A stretch of 64,000 nt of DNA from Lacrimispora sphenoides JCM 1415 (GTDB lineage: Bacteria > Bacillota > Clostridia > Lachnospirales > Lachnospiraceae), in assembly GCF_900105615.1 (NCBI RefSeq), contig NZ_LT630003.1:558001-622000 (forward strand), in the 5' to 3' direction. Position 1 is the stretch's first letter. Each line of letters begins with the position of its first letter. This document shows, one piece after another, positions 52,242 through 61,422 of the stretch. The position numbers and the translations under genes are program-made. The notes below the pieces were generated by a model. It had not been told where the DNA came from and did not search any database. It worked only from the letters and a program-made list of their open reading frames with translations.

Positions 52242-53076
52242 TCACATATGCTTACCGGCTTCTATTATATCGTCTTTAAGCATTTCGTTCATACTCCCGG
52301 TACGGTAGCCCAATAAATCCAGGGTAATATATGTAAATCCAATTTCTTTAAACGCGCAATGGATTTTTTCGCGGTTGTCAGGGGAAAGCATGATAGAGAA
52401 TCCATCCGCGTCGGTTTCGATTCGCGCAAGCTTGCCGTGATAGCGGACCCGCACCTGGTGAAAGCCCATATCTAAAAGAAACTGCTCTGCTTTATCGATC
52501 ATTGTTAAACGCGGGATGTTAATTTCCTCACCATAAGGGAAACGGGAGGAAAGGCAGGCAAAGGATTGCTTATTCCATGTCGGCAATTCCATTTCTTTGG
52601 AAAGCTGCCGGATTTCTTGTTTGCTCAATTCTGCATAGCGCAAAGGGCTTTTTACGTCCAGCTCCGCAACTGCAATCAAACCGGGACGATAGTCACCGTT
52701 ATCATCCATATTAGAGCCTTCGGCGACATGGGCGATCCCGTGTTCTTTTGCGACCTTCCAGATTTTTGTGTAATTCCTGTTTGCAAAGATAACAGCGGTT
52801 TGTGGGGTTTTTAGAAAACCCGTCTATCTCAAGTTCTTCGGAATCGCATATGATATGAGCAATCCCTTCTTTTTTGCAAAAAGCGGCTGCTTCGTCAAGC
52901 TCTCTCTTTGGGAAAGAGCATGAGCGGGCAGTAACGGCTATGACCTTATTGCCTAAAACATCATGAGCGCATTTTAATAAGAACGTAGAATCGACACCGC
53001 TGGAAAACGCGATTGCCACACTTCCTAAATCCTGCAGATAACCTTTTAGTTTTTCGTGTTTTTGTTTTGCTTCCAT
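52242..53076 (-). pseudogene. larE: larE-like ATP-dependent sulfurtransferase, frameshifted
   Basis: Two overlapping reading frames together make a full-length (~277 aa) LarE. The 5' part has the PP-loop AIAFSSGVDSTFLLKCAHDV (about 17-36) and NPTNRCYLCKQELHK with conserved cysteines. The 3' part has NMDDNGDYRPGLIAVAELDV and SFACLSSRFPYGEEI with the sulfur-donating Cys region. Reading is broken after the fifth residue past CYLC by one extra base in a run of five T's (plus strand 52763-52767). LarE adds sulfur during nickel-pincer cofactor synthesis. It may be a real mutation, a programmed slip or a sequence error. No larB or larC is nearby. Confidence 0.82.
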
Positions 53077-53264
53077 GATTCTTTATCCTCCTGATTATTG
53101 AGCTGTTAGGCAGCTTGGGATCCGGCCATATAAAATCTCTTATTCTCCATAAAATAAAAAAGATGCCAAAAGACACTTGCGTTACTGCTGTCACGCAAGA
53201 TACCTTCATGGCATCCGTTTGCTTTTATTGAGAGAATTGCTATCATACCTTCATGATATGAATT
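53077..53264 (-). promoter_or_regulatory. structured leader of larE with tandem repeat
   Basis: A ~188-nt untranslated leader on the minus strand. It contains CATGAAGGTAT twice (plus-strand complements at 53245-53255 and 53200-53210). The first copy sits in a perfect small hairpin TATCAT-GAAGGT-ATGATA; the second lies inside the terminator's 5' arm. It then has the terminator at 53156-53215 and ends in AGGAGG before the larE ATG. I recognise no known riboswitch class in it. Confidence 0.5.
53156..53215 (-). terminator. terminator inside the larE leader
   Basis: On the minus strand GATGCCA pairs with TGGCATC and CTTGCGT with ACGCAAG, separated by an internal loop, followed by six T's. It lies between the larE promoter and start, as in an attenuator. 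Confidence 0.75.
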
Positions 53265-53270
53265 TCCATT

Positions 53271-53299
53271 ATTTTACTACAAGCATAAGAATATGTCAA
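53271..53299 (-). promoter_or_regulatory. consensus promoter of larE
   Basis: On the minus strand TTGACA, 17-base spacer, TAAAAT. Predicted start near 53264. This gives larE its own transcript, separate from the sod gene upstream. Confidence 0.75.
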
Positions 53300-53331
53300 T
53301 CTATGGACCAGAGAAATGCTGATGAAATCGT

Positions 53332-53362
53332 GCATGCCTGGCTTTTATTTGACCAGGCATGC
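53332..53362 (-). repeat. inverted repeat after the sod gene
   Basis: GCATGCCTGG pairs perfectly with CCAGGCATGC (ten bp, 11-base loop), 58 bases beyond the sod stop. T's follow only on the plus strand (GGCGCTTTTT), where no gene ends. It is probably still the sod 3' boundary. Confidence 0.5.
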
Positions 53363-53419
53363 GGCGCTTTTTATTGGAAACAGGTTCGGTCCCCGCTGGG
53401 GAAGAGGGAGTCCGTGGAC

Positions 53420-54073
53420 TTAGTTCCGGCATTTATTGCATTCAAAGCATTCCAGGCATTCCATGTAATGCATATTGGCACACTCCCAGTCCACCACATT
53501 GAACCAGTTCTGAATGTATGCTTCCCTGTCATTGTAATGCATTAAGTAATAGGCATGTTCCCAAACGTCTATAGTAAGTACCGGACAAAGGTTTTGGACA
53601 ATAGGAGTATCCTGATTTGCTGTGGTTATGATTTGAAGCTTGCAGTCTTGGTCTACAGTCAGCCATGCATATCCGGAACCAAAAACAGACAGTGCCTTTT
53701 CTTTAAACTCATAAAAAAAAGCTTCTACGCACCCGAATTCGGTCACAATTGCATCATAGAGTTTTCCGGCCTGACAGCGTGTTTCGGAGTTTGAGATGCC
53801 GTTAAAATAAAAGATATGATTGAAAACACCGCCTCCGTTATTCCGAATGGACCGCCGAATATCTTTTTTTAGACAGTCTACATTGCAGAGCAGCCTTTCC
53901 AGTGACCAGTCATGCAGGTCCGGACAGTCTTTTAAGGTTTCGTTAAGGTTGTTCACATAGGTTTGTAAGTGCCTGTCATGATGGAGACACATGGTCAGAG
54001 CGTCGATGCACGGCTCCAGCGCATCGTAAGCATATGGAAGGGGAGGATTTACAAATGGATAATGCTCGTTCAT
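53420..54073 (-). CDS. Fe/Mn superoxide dismutase family protein with Cys-rich tail
   Basis: Iron/manganese-type superoxide dismutase (about 217 aa). The metal ligands appear in order: His in LHHDRHLQTYVNNLN near residue 30, His in GGGVFNHIFYFNG near 85, and Asp and His in TIDVWEHAYYL near 170. Usual HHxxYV appears as HLQTYV, and the usual GGGHxNH as GGGVFNH, so second-shell residues differ. After WFNVVDW the protein continues with a tail of about 20 residues carrying five cysteines (ECANMHYMECLECFECNKC). The start at 54073 follows AGGAAA; an ATG at 54097 has no ribosome site. Confidence 0.85.
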   Translation of the reverse strand: MNEHYPFVNPPLPYAYDALEPCIDALTMCLHHDRHLQTYVNNLNETLKDCPDLHDWSLERLLCNVDCLKKDIRRSIRNNGGGVFNHIFYFNGISNSETRCQAGKLYDAIVTEFGCVEAFFYEFKEKALSVFGSGYAWLTVDQDCKLQIITTANQDTPIVQNLCPVLTIDVWEHAYYLMHYNDREAYIQNWFNVVDWECANMHYMECLECFECNKCRN

Positions 54074-54281
54074 TCGATAGTTTCCTATTTCTGTCATTTG
54101 TATAATTATATTCAGAAAATATAAGCATGTGAGGGTAAAAACTAATTTGTTATTTTTTTATTTTAATGTTTGTCTGATAATTAGTGAATAACTTTCCTTG
54201 TTTCCCCCGTTGTTTTCGGTGTCCATCCGGGAAGAAGTTCCGGAAAATGGAAAAGTTTAGAAAATAATAAGAATTTTATAC

Positions 54282-54310
54282 TTAAAAAAGTTATATCAGC
54301 CCGCTATAAT
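54282..54310 (+). promoter_or_regulatory. promoter of the MacAB-like operon
   Basis: TATAAT at 54305-54310 with a weak TTAAAA 17 bases upstream. An inverted repeat TCCGG...CCGGA (54226-54244) lies further upstream and could be an operator. Confidence 0.4.
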
Positions 54311-54349
54311 AAAGAAAAAAGAAGTGTCAAGCACAGGAGGGAAACGGGC

Positions 54350-55732
54350 ATGAACAGATTTAAGAGCAAAGTGGAAGAAACAGACGGAGCAGCAGAAATG
54401 GAGCAAATGTCTGATGAAGCCTTTGATAAAGAGTTAGAAAATCTTATGGAAGAGGAAAATACCGGCAAAAAGAAGAAAAAGAAAGGCTCAAGAAAAAAGT
54501 GGAGCAAAAAGAGAAAGATCATAACCATTGGAGCAGCGGCCATTGGGGCCTTTTTTATTGCCTTTAAAGTTCTTGCAGGGGGCGGCGGCGTAGCATTACC
54601 GGTAACCGTTTCACCACTGGCCAAAGGAGAGGTGGTTGATATGCTGTCAGTCAGCGGCCCCGTCCAGGGAACGGACAGTGTAGAAGTGGTATCCAATCTT
54701 CATGCGGAGATCCTGGAGCTTCCGGTAAAGGAAGGGGACAGTGTAGAAAAAGGGCAGGTTCTGGCATTGCTTGATGACAAGGACGCAAAAAAAGAAGTGG
54801 ACATTGCCCAGAACGCCTATGATCTGGCTGTCAGCACCTATCAGGATAAGCAGCTGGAAGCAGAGAACGGATATGCAAAGGCAAAGCAGGATTTTGAAAC
54901 AGCCAAGGCCAACTATAACCGGACACTGGCTCTTTACCAGGGTGGAAGTGCTTCCCAGGTGGAGCTTGAAGCAGCTTCTAATACCATGAATGACGCACAG
55001 AGGGAAATAAGTACATACACGTTAAAGAACGGAAAACCTGTAGCAAATGAGTCATATGCCCTGCAGATCGAGAAAGAGGCCTTTGAACTGGAACAGAAGA
55101 AGGAAGCGCTTACGAATACCAAAGTTACCAGCCCCATTGCAGGAACCGTAGTAAGAGTGAACTGCAAGGTAGGCCGTTTTGCGGATAAAACCGACGATGA
55201 CAAACCAATGTTCATTATTAACAACCTGGATGTATTGGAGATGAAGATCAATGTCAGTGAATATTCCATCGGAAAGGTAGCCATCGGTCAGCCGGTGGAA
55301 ATCAGCGCCGATATTTTAAGCGGTGAAACCGTAAGAGGTGAGGTAACCGCCATATCACCAACCGGTGAGGAGAAGGGAAATGGTTCCACGGAGAGAGTCA
55401 TCCCGACCACCATACGGATTATTGATCAAAACACCCGGCTGATTGCAGGCATTACTGCCAAGGCGAAGATCGAGCTTCGAAAGGCAGAAAATGTATGGGT
55501 TGTTCCGATTTCCGCTGTTGTCCAGCAGCCGGATGGCAGCATAGCGATCGCTTGTGTAAAGGATAATACCGTATCATTTATTCCGGTGACAACCGGGGTG
55601 GAGAGTGACATCCAGGCGGAAGTCATTCCAGAGGAAGAAGGGGCCTTAACAGAAGGGCTGCAGGTCATCGATACTCCCTCCTCCATGCTTACAGAAGGAA
55701 TGACAGTAACCGTGATTCCAACCGTTCAGTAA
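54350..55732 (+). CDS. MacA-like efflux adaptor (HlyD/RND type)
   Basis: A 460-aa membrane-fusion protein. A strongly charged cytosolic N-terminus (residues 1-58, ending in a lysine block) precedes one membrane segment (ITIGAAAIGAFFIAFKVLAG). A lipoyl half (HAEILELPVKEGDSVEKGQV), a coiled coil (about 140-250), a lipoyl return (VTSPIAGTVVRVNCKVGRFA) and beta-barrel and membrane-proximal domains follow. It begins the operon whose next genes are an ATPase and two MacB-type permeases, so it likely bridges the pump to the envelope. Substrate unknown. Confidence 0.88.
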   Translation: MNRFKSKVEETDGAAEMEQMSDEAFDKELENLMEEENTGKKKKKKGSRKKWSKKRKIITIGAAAIGAFFIAFKVLAGGGGVALPVTVSPLAKGEVVDMLSVSGPVQGTDSVEVVSNLHAEILELPVKEGDSVEKGQVLALLDDKDAKKEVDIAQNAYDLAVSTYQDKQLEAENGYAKAKQDFETAKANYNRTLALYQGGSASQVELEAASNTMNDAQREISTYTLKNGKPVANESYALQIEKEAFELEQKKEALTNTKVTSPIAGTVVRVNCKVGRFADKTDDDKPMFIINNLDVLEMKINVSEYSIGKVAIGQPVEISADILSGETVRGEVTAISPTGEEKGNGSTERVIPTTIRIIDQNTRLIAGITAKAKIELRKAENVWVVPISAVVQQPDGSIAIACVKDNTVSFIPVTTGVESDIQAEVIPEEEGALTEGLQVIDTPSSMLTEGMTVTVIPTVQ

Positions 55733-55744
55733 GGGGGAGCCAGT

Positions 55745-56536
55745 ATGTGGAAAAAGAAAGATAAGCTTCCCGATTGCGTAACAGAGAATGTTCGGGAAGA
55801 TTTGATAAAGCTGGTGGATGTGGTGAAGGTTTATGATACCGGATCCATTAAAGTACTTGGTTTAAAGCGGGTGAATTTAACCATTAAACGAGGAGAGTTT
55901 GTTGCCATCATGGGGCAGTCCGGCTCGGGAAAATCAACGCTTATGAATATTTTAGGATGCCTGGACCGGCCCACCATGGGACATTATTATCTAGACGGCA
56001 TCGATACGGCAGAACTTTCTGCTGATGACTTATCGGCAATCAGAAACCGCAAGATAGGATTTGTATTCCAGTCCTTTAACCTAATTTCAAGGACCTCTGC
56101 GTTAAAGAATGTGGAGCTTCCCATGACTTATGCCCATATTTCCAAAAAAACAAGGGAAGAACGTGCCTTAATGCTTTTGGAACGGGTTGGCCTTGGAAAA
56201 AGATACGAGCATATGCCCAATGAGCTATCCGGCGGGCAGCGGCAGAGAGTAGCCATTGCCAGAGCCCTTGCCAATGAGCCGCCACTCATTATGGCTGACG
56301 AACCTACGGGCAATCTGGATACCGCTTCCTCCGTGGAGATTATGGGGCTGTTCTCCCAGCTTCACCGGGAAGGCGCCACTGTGGTGCTGGTAACCCACGA
56401 AGAGAATATTGCTGCATTTGCAGGGCGTATCATACGGTTTCGGGATGGACAGCTGGTCAGCGATTTACCCAATGTCCCTCAAAGCCAGGGACAGGAGGAG
56501 ACTGCTAAAACGGAGAAAGAGGGGGCGCCATGCTGA
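55745..56536 (+). CDS. ABC transporter ATP-binding protein, MacB/LolD type
   Basis: A 263-aa ATPase. Walker A is GQSGSGKST near residue 58, the Q-loop FVFQSFNLI, the signature [15 protein letters not shown] near 160 and Walker [13 protein letters not shown] near 182, with the switch His in LVTHEE. The EPTGNLD sequence is typical of the MacB/LolD/FtsE group that powers mechanotransmission-type pumps. It lies 12 bases after the adaptor gene and overlaps the first permease by seven bases. Confidence 0.93.
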   Translation: MWKKKDKLPDCVTENVREDLIKLVDVVKVYDTGSIKVLGLKRVNLTIKRGEFVAIMGQSGSGKSTLMNILGCLDRPTMGHYYLDGIDTAELSADDLSAIRNRKIGFVFQSFNLISRTSALKNVELPMTYAHISKKTREERALMLLERVGLGKRYEHMPNELSGGQRQRVAIARALANEPPLIMADEPTGNLDTASSVEIMGLFSQLHREGATVVLVTHEENIAAFAGRIIRFRDGQLVSDLPNVPQSQGQEETAKTEKEGAPC

Positions 56537-57738
56537 TAGAAAATATGAGTATGGCGCTTCACGCCATACGATCCAATAAAATGAGGTCCTTTTTGACCAT
56601 GCTGGGAATCATCATTGGTATTGGAGCAGTAATTGCTATTGTATCAGTGGGGGACAGCATGAGAAACCTGTTTTCCGATGCCTATAAGGATGTGGGCTTT
56701 AACCGGGCCGTTATCATGGTATCCTGGGATGTAACAGATTTCCGCATGACGGATTATTTTACCAGGGATGAGATGGACCGGGTCAGGGAAGTATACCAGG
56801 ATAAAATTCAGTATATTGACAGCGATGCCAGCACCGAGGCAGAGGCCGTCAATGGGCGCAGAAAAGTAAAGTATCAGTTCCAGGGAATTGACTCCAATTA
56901 TTCCGATGTGCAGCCACTGGATATTATTTACGGCAGAGCCCTCAATACGACGGATATAAAAGCGGCGGCAAATCACGTGGTTCTGGAAGATAAGGGGGCA
57001 GTACAGCTGTTCGGTACGGCTGACTGCGTCGGCAGAACCTTCCGTATGACCATAAATAAGGACACTCAGGAATATATGGTCGTGGGAGTCTATCATAAGG
57101 ATATTTCTCCCATGATGGCCATGCTTATGGGAAACGGGCAGACACAGTCAGGATTTCTGCCATATACAGTTCTAACAAAATCTAATGGTTATTTTCAAGA
57201 CTTAAATTTTTATGTCCGGGATGGAGTAGATGTGAAAGCATTCCTGGCGGAACTCACCCGGTACGTGGCAAAATTAAAGGGCCGTCCGGAATCGGAGATC
57301 CGAACCATGTCAGTGGTAGAGCAAATGGGGAGCGTGGATACCGGTCTTTCCGCCATGGCGGCAGCGGTAGGTGGAATTGCTGCCATCTCTTTGCTGGTAG
57401 GCGGAATCGGAATCATGAATATCATGATGGTTTCTGTCACAGAGCGGACGAGGGAGATCGGGATCCGAAAGGCCCTGGGCGCGAAGACAAGAGATATCAT
57501 GATTCAGTTTTTAACGGAATCTGCTTTTATGTCGGCCTGCGGAGGGATTATCGGCATCTTTCTTGGAGTAGGTCTCGTTAAAGCAGGAGGAGCCGCCTTT
57601 CAGATGACTGTGGTCGTCAGGCCTTCTGTGGTGGTCATGGCTGTTGGCTTCTCGGCTCTTGTGGGCATATTCTTTGGTCTTTATCCGGCTTCCAAGGCAG
57701 CGAAAAAAGATCCCATTGAAGCATTAAGATATGAATAG
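56530..57738 (+). CDS. MacB-type ABC permease (first copy)
   Basis: A 402-aa permease with the MacB layout. The first membrane helix is [20 protein letters not shown] (residues 17-36), followed by a large extracellular domain (about 45-270). Three C-terminal helices (FtsX domain) contain [20 protein letters not shown] and [20 protein letters not shown]. It starts inside the end of the ATPase gene. It is a paralogue of the next gene (same N-terminal LENMSMAIHAIK-type start and C-terminal [17 protein letters not shown]), so the pump may be a heterodimer. Confidence 0.92.
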   Translation: MLIENMSMALHAIRSNKMRSFLTMLGIIIGIGAVIAIVSVGDSMRNLFSDAYKDVGFNRAVIMVSWDVTDFRMTDYFTRDEMDRVREVYQDKIQYIDSDASTEAEAVNGRRKVKYQFQGIDSNYSDVQPLDIIYGRALNTTDIKAAANHVVLEDKGAVQLFGTADCVGRTFRMTINKDTQEYMVVGVYHKDISPMMAMLMGNGQTQSGFLPYTVLTKSNGYFQDLNFYVRDGVDVKAFLAELTRYVAKLKGRPESEIRTMSVVEQMGSVDTGLSAMAAAVGGIAAISLLVGGIGIMNIMMVSVTERTREIGIRKALGAKTRDIMIQFLTESAFMSACGGIIGIFLGVGLVKAGGAAFQMTVVVRPSVVVMAVGFSALVGIFFGLYPASKAAKKDPIEALRYE

Positions 57739-57752
57739 GAGGGGAGAACATC

Positions 57753-58964
57753 ATGCTGCTGGAAAATATGAGTATGGCAATTCATGCCATTAAGGCGAAC
57801 AAGATGCGGTCCTTTCTGACCATGCTTGGAATCATTATAGGCATTGGGTCTGTCATTGCCATCGTGTCCATTGGTGATACCATGCGGTTTATGGTATCGG
57901 ATCTCTATAAGAATGCGGGAGTAACTCTTGCCTATGTCTACGTCTGGCCAAAGGACGGCGGGGATATGAGGGATAGCGACTACTTTACTCTTGATGAAAT
58001 GGACCGGTTAAAAGAAGTATTCGGAGATGAAATCAGTTACATAGACAGCAATGCCAGCACAAATGCAGAAGCCGTTGTCGGCCGCAATAAAGTCAAGTAC
58101 CGGTTTGAAGGTATTTTCTCCAATTATCCTCAGGTCCAGAAGATCAATATTATCTATGGCCGTAATATAAACGAAGCCGATGTAAAAGGAAGAAAGAATA
58201 ATGTTGTACTGGAGGCAAAGGGAGCAAAAGAGCTTTTTGGCACGGAAAATGCAGTGGGAAAGACTTTCCGCACCACCATTTATGGCAATACGGACGATTA
58301 TAATGTAGTCGGAGTTTACAGAGAGGAATTAAATCCCTTTGAGGCGATGATGGCGGGAACCAACGCTACCAGGGCCGGATATGTACCGGATTCCTTATTA
58401 ACCTGGCCAAATGACAACATTTACGGTCTTCGTCTCTATGCAAAAGAAGGAACTGATATGAATGGGTTTTCTGAATTGTTCACTTCCTATCTGGCAAAGA
58501 CCAAGAACCGGAATAAGGAAGATGTCACCTTCTATTCGGTATCCAGTGAAATGGGAAGTGCGGACACCATAATGGGCGGCTTATCTGCTGCTGTAGGTGG
58601 AATCGCAGCCATCTCCCTATTAGTTGGAGGGATCGGAATCATGAACATCATGCTGGTATCCGTTACGGAACGGACCCGGGAAATAGGGATCCGTAAAGCT
58701 TTAGGTGCAAAAACAAAGGATGTTTTGATCCAGTTTTTAACGGAATCCGCCATACTTTCCGCCCTGGGAGGAATCCTGGGTGTCGGCGTCGGCGGGGGGC
58801 TTGTGTTAGCAGGAGGAGCGCTGTTTGGCATGAAGGTGGTCATAAAGCCGTCAGTCATCCTGGTAGCGGTGGGATTTTCAGCTTTAGTAGGCTTATTTTT
58901 TGGTATTTATCCTGCTTCCAAGGCGGCAAAGGCAGATCCTATTGACGCCCTGAGGTATGAATAA
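57753..58964 (+). CDS. MacB-type ABC permease (second copy)
   Basis: A 403-aa paralogue of the preceding permease, with matching helix and FtsX blocks ([40 protein letters not shown]). It differs mainly in the extracellular domain. Fifteen bases separate the two genes, and the second has its own AGGAGGGG site. Tandem duplication followed by divergence is the simplest origin. A terminator follows directly. Confidence 0.92.
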   Translation: MLLENMSMAIHAIKANKMRSFLTMLGIIIGIGSVIAIVSIGDTMRFMVSDLYKNAGVTLAYVYVWPKDGGDMRDSDYFTLDEMDRLKEVFGDEISYIDSNASTNAEAVVGRNKVKYRFEGIFSNYPQVQKINIIYGRNINEADVKGRKNNVVLEAKGAKELFGTENAVGKTFRTTIYGNTDDYNVVGVYREELNPFEAMMAGTNATRAGYVPDSLLTWPNDNIYGLRLYAKEGTDMNGFSELFTSYLAKTKNRNKEDVTFYSVSSEMGSADTIMGGLSAAVGGIAAISLLVGGIGIMNIMLVSVTERTREIGIRKALGAKTKDVLIQFLTESAILSALGGILGVGVGGGLVLAGGALFGMKVVIKPSVILVAVGFSALVGLFFGIYPASKAAKADPIDALRYE

Positions 58965-58993
58965 AAGAGCGCAGCATATCCGCTGCGCTCTTT
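58964..58993 (+). terminator. terminator of the MacAB-like operon
   Basis: AAAGAGCGCAGC pairs perfectly with GCTGCGCTCTTT (12 bp) around a six-base loop, directly at the permease stop codon. Confidence 0.85.
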
Positions 58994-59110
58994 CATTCAT
59001 AGCAGCGGCGTCCCGCAGGCTTCTGACTTTGCCGGAATCCTTCATGAAATACCAGAAATGATATAAAATAATAAAAATTCCGTAAACGGCTCGCAAAGTA
59101 AAAGGTTCTA

Positions 59111-59119
59111 TGATATAAT
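59111..59119 (+). promoter_or_regulatory. extended -10 promoter of the cda operon
   Basis: TGATATAAT is an extended -10 (TGnTATAAT) with only a weak -35 (near TCGCAA). It lies 35 bases before the first gene of the next operon. Confidence 0.5.
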
Positions 59120-59153
59120 AGGGTGATATCTTATGGTTTAGTGAGGGAACTAT

Positions 59154-59582
59154 ATGCTTAGTGAAGAGAAAATAAAGATCATGACCAGCCTTGCAATGTT
59201 TGAAAAACACGAAGGAAAAAGGATATTTCCCATCAACCGGTACTTTAAAAGTGATTACATCAGCAGTAAGCTGTTCCGTTCTTTTTTCAGCTACACCCTG
59301 AGCTTTGTTTTATGTCTGGTTTTATGGGAATTATATGATATGGAACAGTTGCTGGGTACCATGGAGATAAAGGGCCTGACGGCGGCCGGGATGCGAATTG
59401 GACTGATCTATCTCGTTGGACTGATCATTTACCTGGGAATCAGTGCTGCTGTATATATGAAGCGATACGAATATGCCAGCCGTGGTACAAAGGTATATTT
59501 GGCAAAATTAAAAAGGCTGGACAAGCGGTATGAGGGAAATACCAGACCTTTAAAAAGAACTAAGGGAGGACGAACATCATGA
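59154..59582 (+). CDS. hypothetical two-helix membrane protein
   Basis: Not recognised. A 142-aa protein with two membrane helices (about residues 44-62 and 80-102: LSFVLCLVLWELYDM; IGLIYLVGLIIYLGISAAVY) and a basic tail (RLDKRYEGNTRPLKRTKGG). The first half is polar (LSEEKIKIMTSLAMFEKHEG). It overlaps the next membrane gene by four bases. The position, first in a run to cdaA, suggests an envelope or turgor-related role, but nothing in the sequence proves it. Confidence 0.7.
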   Translation: MLSEEKIKIMTSLAMFEKHEGKRIFPINRYFKSDYISSKLFRSFFSYTLSFVLCLVLWELYDMEQLLGTMEIKGLTAAGMRIGLIYLVGLIIYLGISAAVYMKRYEYASRGTKVYLAKLKRLDKRYEGNTRPLKRTKGGRTS

Positions 59583-60526
59583 TGAGCCTTCTTGTATTTA
59601 AAGAACGATTGAAAGAGTTTTATGCCAGGTTTGAAATTTATATAACGCCTGCGATCAAATTTCTATTCAGTCTCCTGGCGTTTTCTCTGATGAATAAGAA
59701 TATTGGCTTTATGACAAAGCTAACGGTGCCATACATTCCATTAGTACTGGCTCTGGTATGCTCTTTTTTGCCCTATGGAGCCATCTCCTTTCTGGCGGCA
59801 TGCTTTATGCTAGCCCATCTGTCGGGAATTTCCCTTGAGATCACTCTGGTCATGGCTGTTTTTATTGTGGTGGCAGGACTTCTTTATTACGGATTCCAGC
59901 CGGGTGACAGTTATCTGCTGGTGCTGACCCCGGTATTTTTCCTGTTAAAGATCCCTTATGCGATCCCTTTGATCGTAGGGCTTTCAGGGAGCGCCATATC
60001 TGTGATACCGGTAAGCTGCGGTGTATTTATTTATTATACGCTTTTATATGTGAAGCAGAATGCAGGAGTGCTGACCAACGATATGTCGGTGGATGAAATC
60101 GTTAAATTCATGCAGCTCATGAAGGTTCTGCTGTCTAATAAGCTGATGCTTGTGATGGTTACGGCGTTTGCCCTTTCTCTTGTGGTGGTGGCGGTTACCC
60201 GTAGCTTATCCATGGATTATTCCTGGATCATTGCCATTGTGGCAGGAACCATTGCACAGCTTGGTGTAATTTTTGTCGGAGATATCGTTGCAGATGTATC
60301 GGTATCGGTTATCGGACTCCTGGTAGGAATCCTGTTTTCCATCGTAATTGCAGGGATTTATACATTTTTTGTCTTTGCAGTGGATTATTCCAGGACAGAA
60401 TACGTACAATTTGAAGATGATGATTATTATTATTACGTCAAGGCAGTTCCAAAGCTGACAGTCAGCGCGCCTGACGTGAAAGTTCAGAAAATCAATGCCA
60501 GAAAGCTCCAAAGGCCGCAGAGGTAG
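59579..60526 (+). CDS. hypothetical polytopic membrane protein next to cdaA
   Basis: Not recognised by family. A 315-aa protein with about eight membrane helices across residues 20-270. A cytosolic C-terminus contains an acidic tyrosine-rich patch (EDDDYYYYVKAV) and then a basic end (KINARKLQRPQR). It overlaps the previous gene by four bases and ends 14 bases before cdaA. Co-occurrence with cdaA and cdaR suggests a link to cyclic di-AMP signalling or potassium/osmolyte control; inference only. Confidence 0.72.
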   Translation: MMSLLVFKERLKEFYARFEIYITPAIKFLFSLLAFSLMNKNIGFMTKLTVPYIPLVLALVCSFLPYGAISFLAACFMLAHLSGISLEITLVMAVFIVVAGLLYYGFQPGDSYLLVLTPVFFLLKIPYAIPLIVGLSGSAISVIPVSCGVFIYYTLLYVKQNAGVLTNDMSVDEIVKFMQLMKVLLSNKLMLVMVTAFALSLVVVAVTRSLSMDYSWIIAIVAGTIAQLGVIFVGDIVADVSVSVIGLLVGILFSIVIAGIYTFFVFAVDYSRTEYVQFEDDDYYYYVKAVPKLTVSAPDVKVQKINARKLQRPQR

Positions 60527-60540
60527 GAAAATAAAGGGAG

Positions 60541-61422
60541 GTGGAGACAATAGCAGATTTTTTAGACGGAATGTACTCCTGGGTATCGTTCCTGCCCAGA
60601 ATATCGAAAACAAACTTAGTTGAAATTATTATCATAGCCGTTCTGCTGTATGAGCTGCTGACCTGGATCATGAATACAAGAGCATGGACATTATTAAAGG
60701 GAATTATTGTGATCCTTCTTTTCTATCTCTTTGCATATGTATTCCGGCTGGATAATATTTTTTGGATTCTAAATAAAATTGCTACGCCGGCTGTGACCAT
60801 GGCGATTGTAATCTTTCAGCCGGAGCTTCGGAAGGCTCTGGAGCAGTTAGGAAGCAAGAATCCCTTTACCGGGATTCTCACATTTGATGACGGCAGGGAT
60901 AATTCCGCTTTTACGGATAAAACCATCAACGAGGTGGTAAAGGCTACTTTTGAGATGGCAAAGGTCAAGACCGGAGCACTCATGGTCATCGAACGGGGGG
61001 ATTCTTTAAAGGAGATCGAACGAACGGGAATAGAAGTGGGAGGAGTTGTAAGCAGCCAGCTTATTATCAACATCTTTGAGCATAATACACCGCTTCATGA
61101 CGGGGCGGTGGTAATCCGGGGAAACCGTGTTGCAGCGGCTACCTGTTACCTGCCTCTATCCGATAATATGAGCATCAGTAAGGATCTGGGTACAAGACAC
61201 AGGGCCGCAGTAGGTGTCAGTGAAGTAAGCGACAGCATTACCATTGTGGTATCGGAGGAAACCGGGCGTGTGACGGTGGCTCTGGAAGGCGGCCTTAGGA
61301 AGATTGCGGATGCTGATATGCTCCGGTCTGTTCTTGCAGGTGTAAAACAGGCGCAAGAGGAAGGAAGCAGATTCAGGATTTTGAAGGGAAGGCGTAAGAA
61401 TGAAGGAAAAGCTGTTAAATAA
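60541..61422 (+). CDS. cdaA: diadenylate cyclase CdaA
   Basis: Membrane-bound cyclase (about 290 aa) that joins two ATP into cyclic di-AMP. Three N-terminal helices (VEIIIIAVLLYELLTWIM; LLKGIIVILLFYLFAYVF; WILNKIATPAVTMAIVIF) precede the DisA_N catalytic domain. HDGAVVIRGNRVAAATCYLP near 185 holds the DGA motif, and LGTRHRAAVGVSE near 218 the RHR motif. The start is unclear. The GTG at 60541 overlaps the Shine-Dalgarno AAGGGAGG, whereas an ATA at 60550 is at the ideal distance. It overlaps cdaR by 23 bases. Confidence 0.93.
   Translation: METIADFLDGMYSWVSFLPRISKTNLVEIIIIAVLLYELLTWIMNTRAWTLLKGIIVILLFYLFAYVFRLDNIFWILNKIATPAVTMAIVIFQPELRKALEQLGSKNPFTGILTFDDGRDNSAFTDKTINEVVKATFEMAKVKTGALMVIERGDSLKEIERTGIEVGGVVSSQLIINIFEHNTPLHDGAVVIRGNRVAAATCYLPLSDNMSISKDLGTRHRAAVGVSEVSDSITIVVSEETGRVTVALEGGLRKIADADMLRSVLAGVKQAQEEGSRFRILKGRRKNEGKAVK

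Noticed and set aside
53332..53362. Strong terminator on the plus strand
   Set aside because: T's follow on the plus strand, but no plus-strand gene ends nearby; kept only as an inverted repeat.
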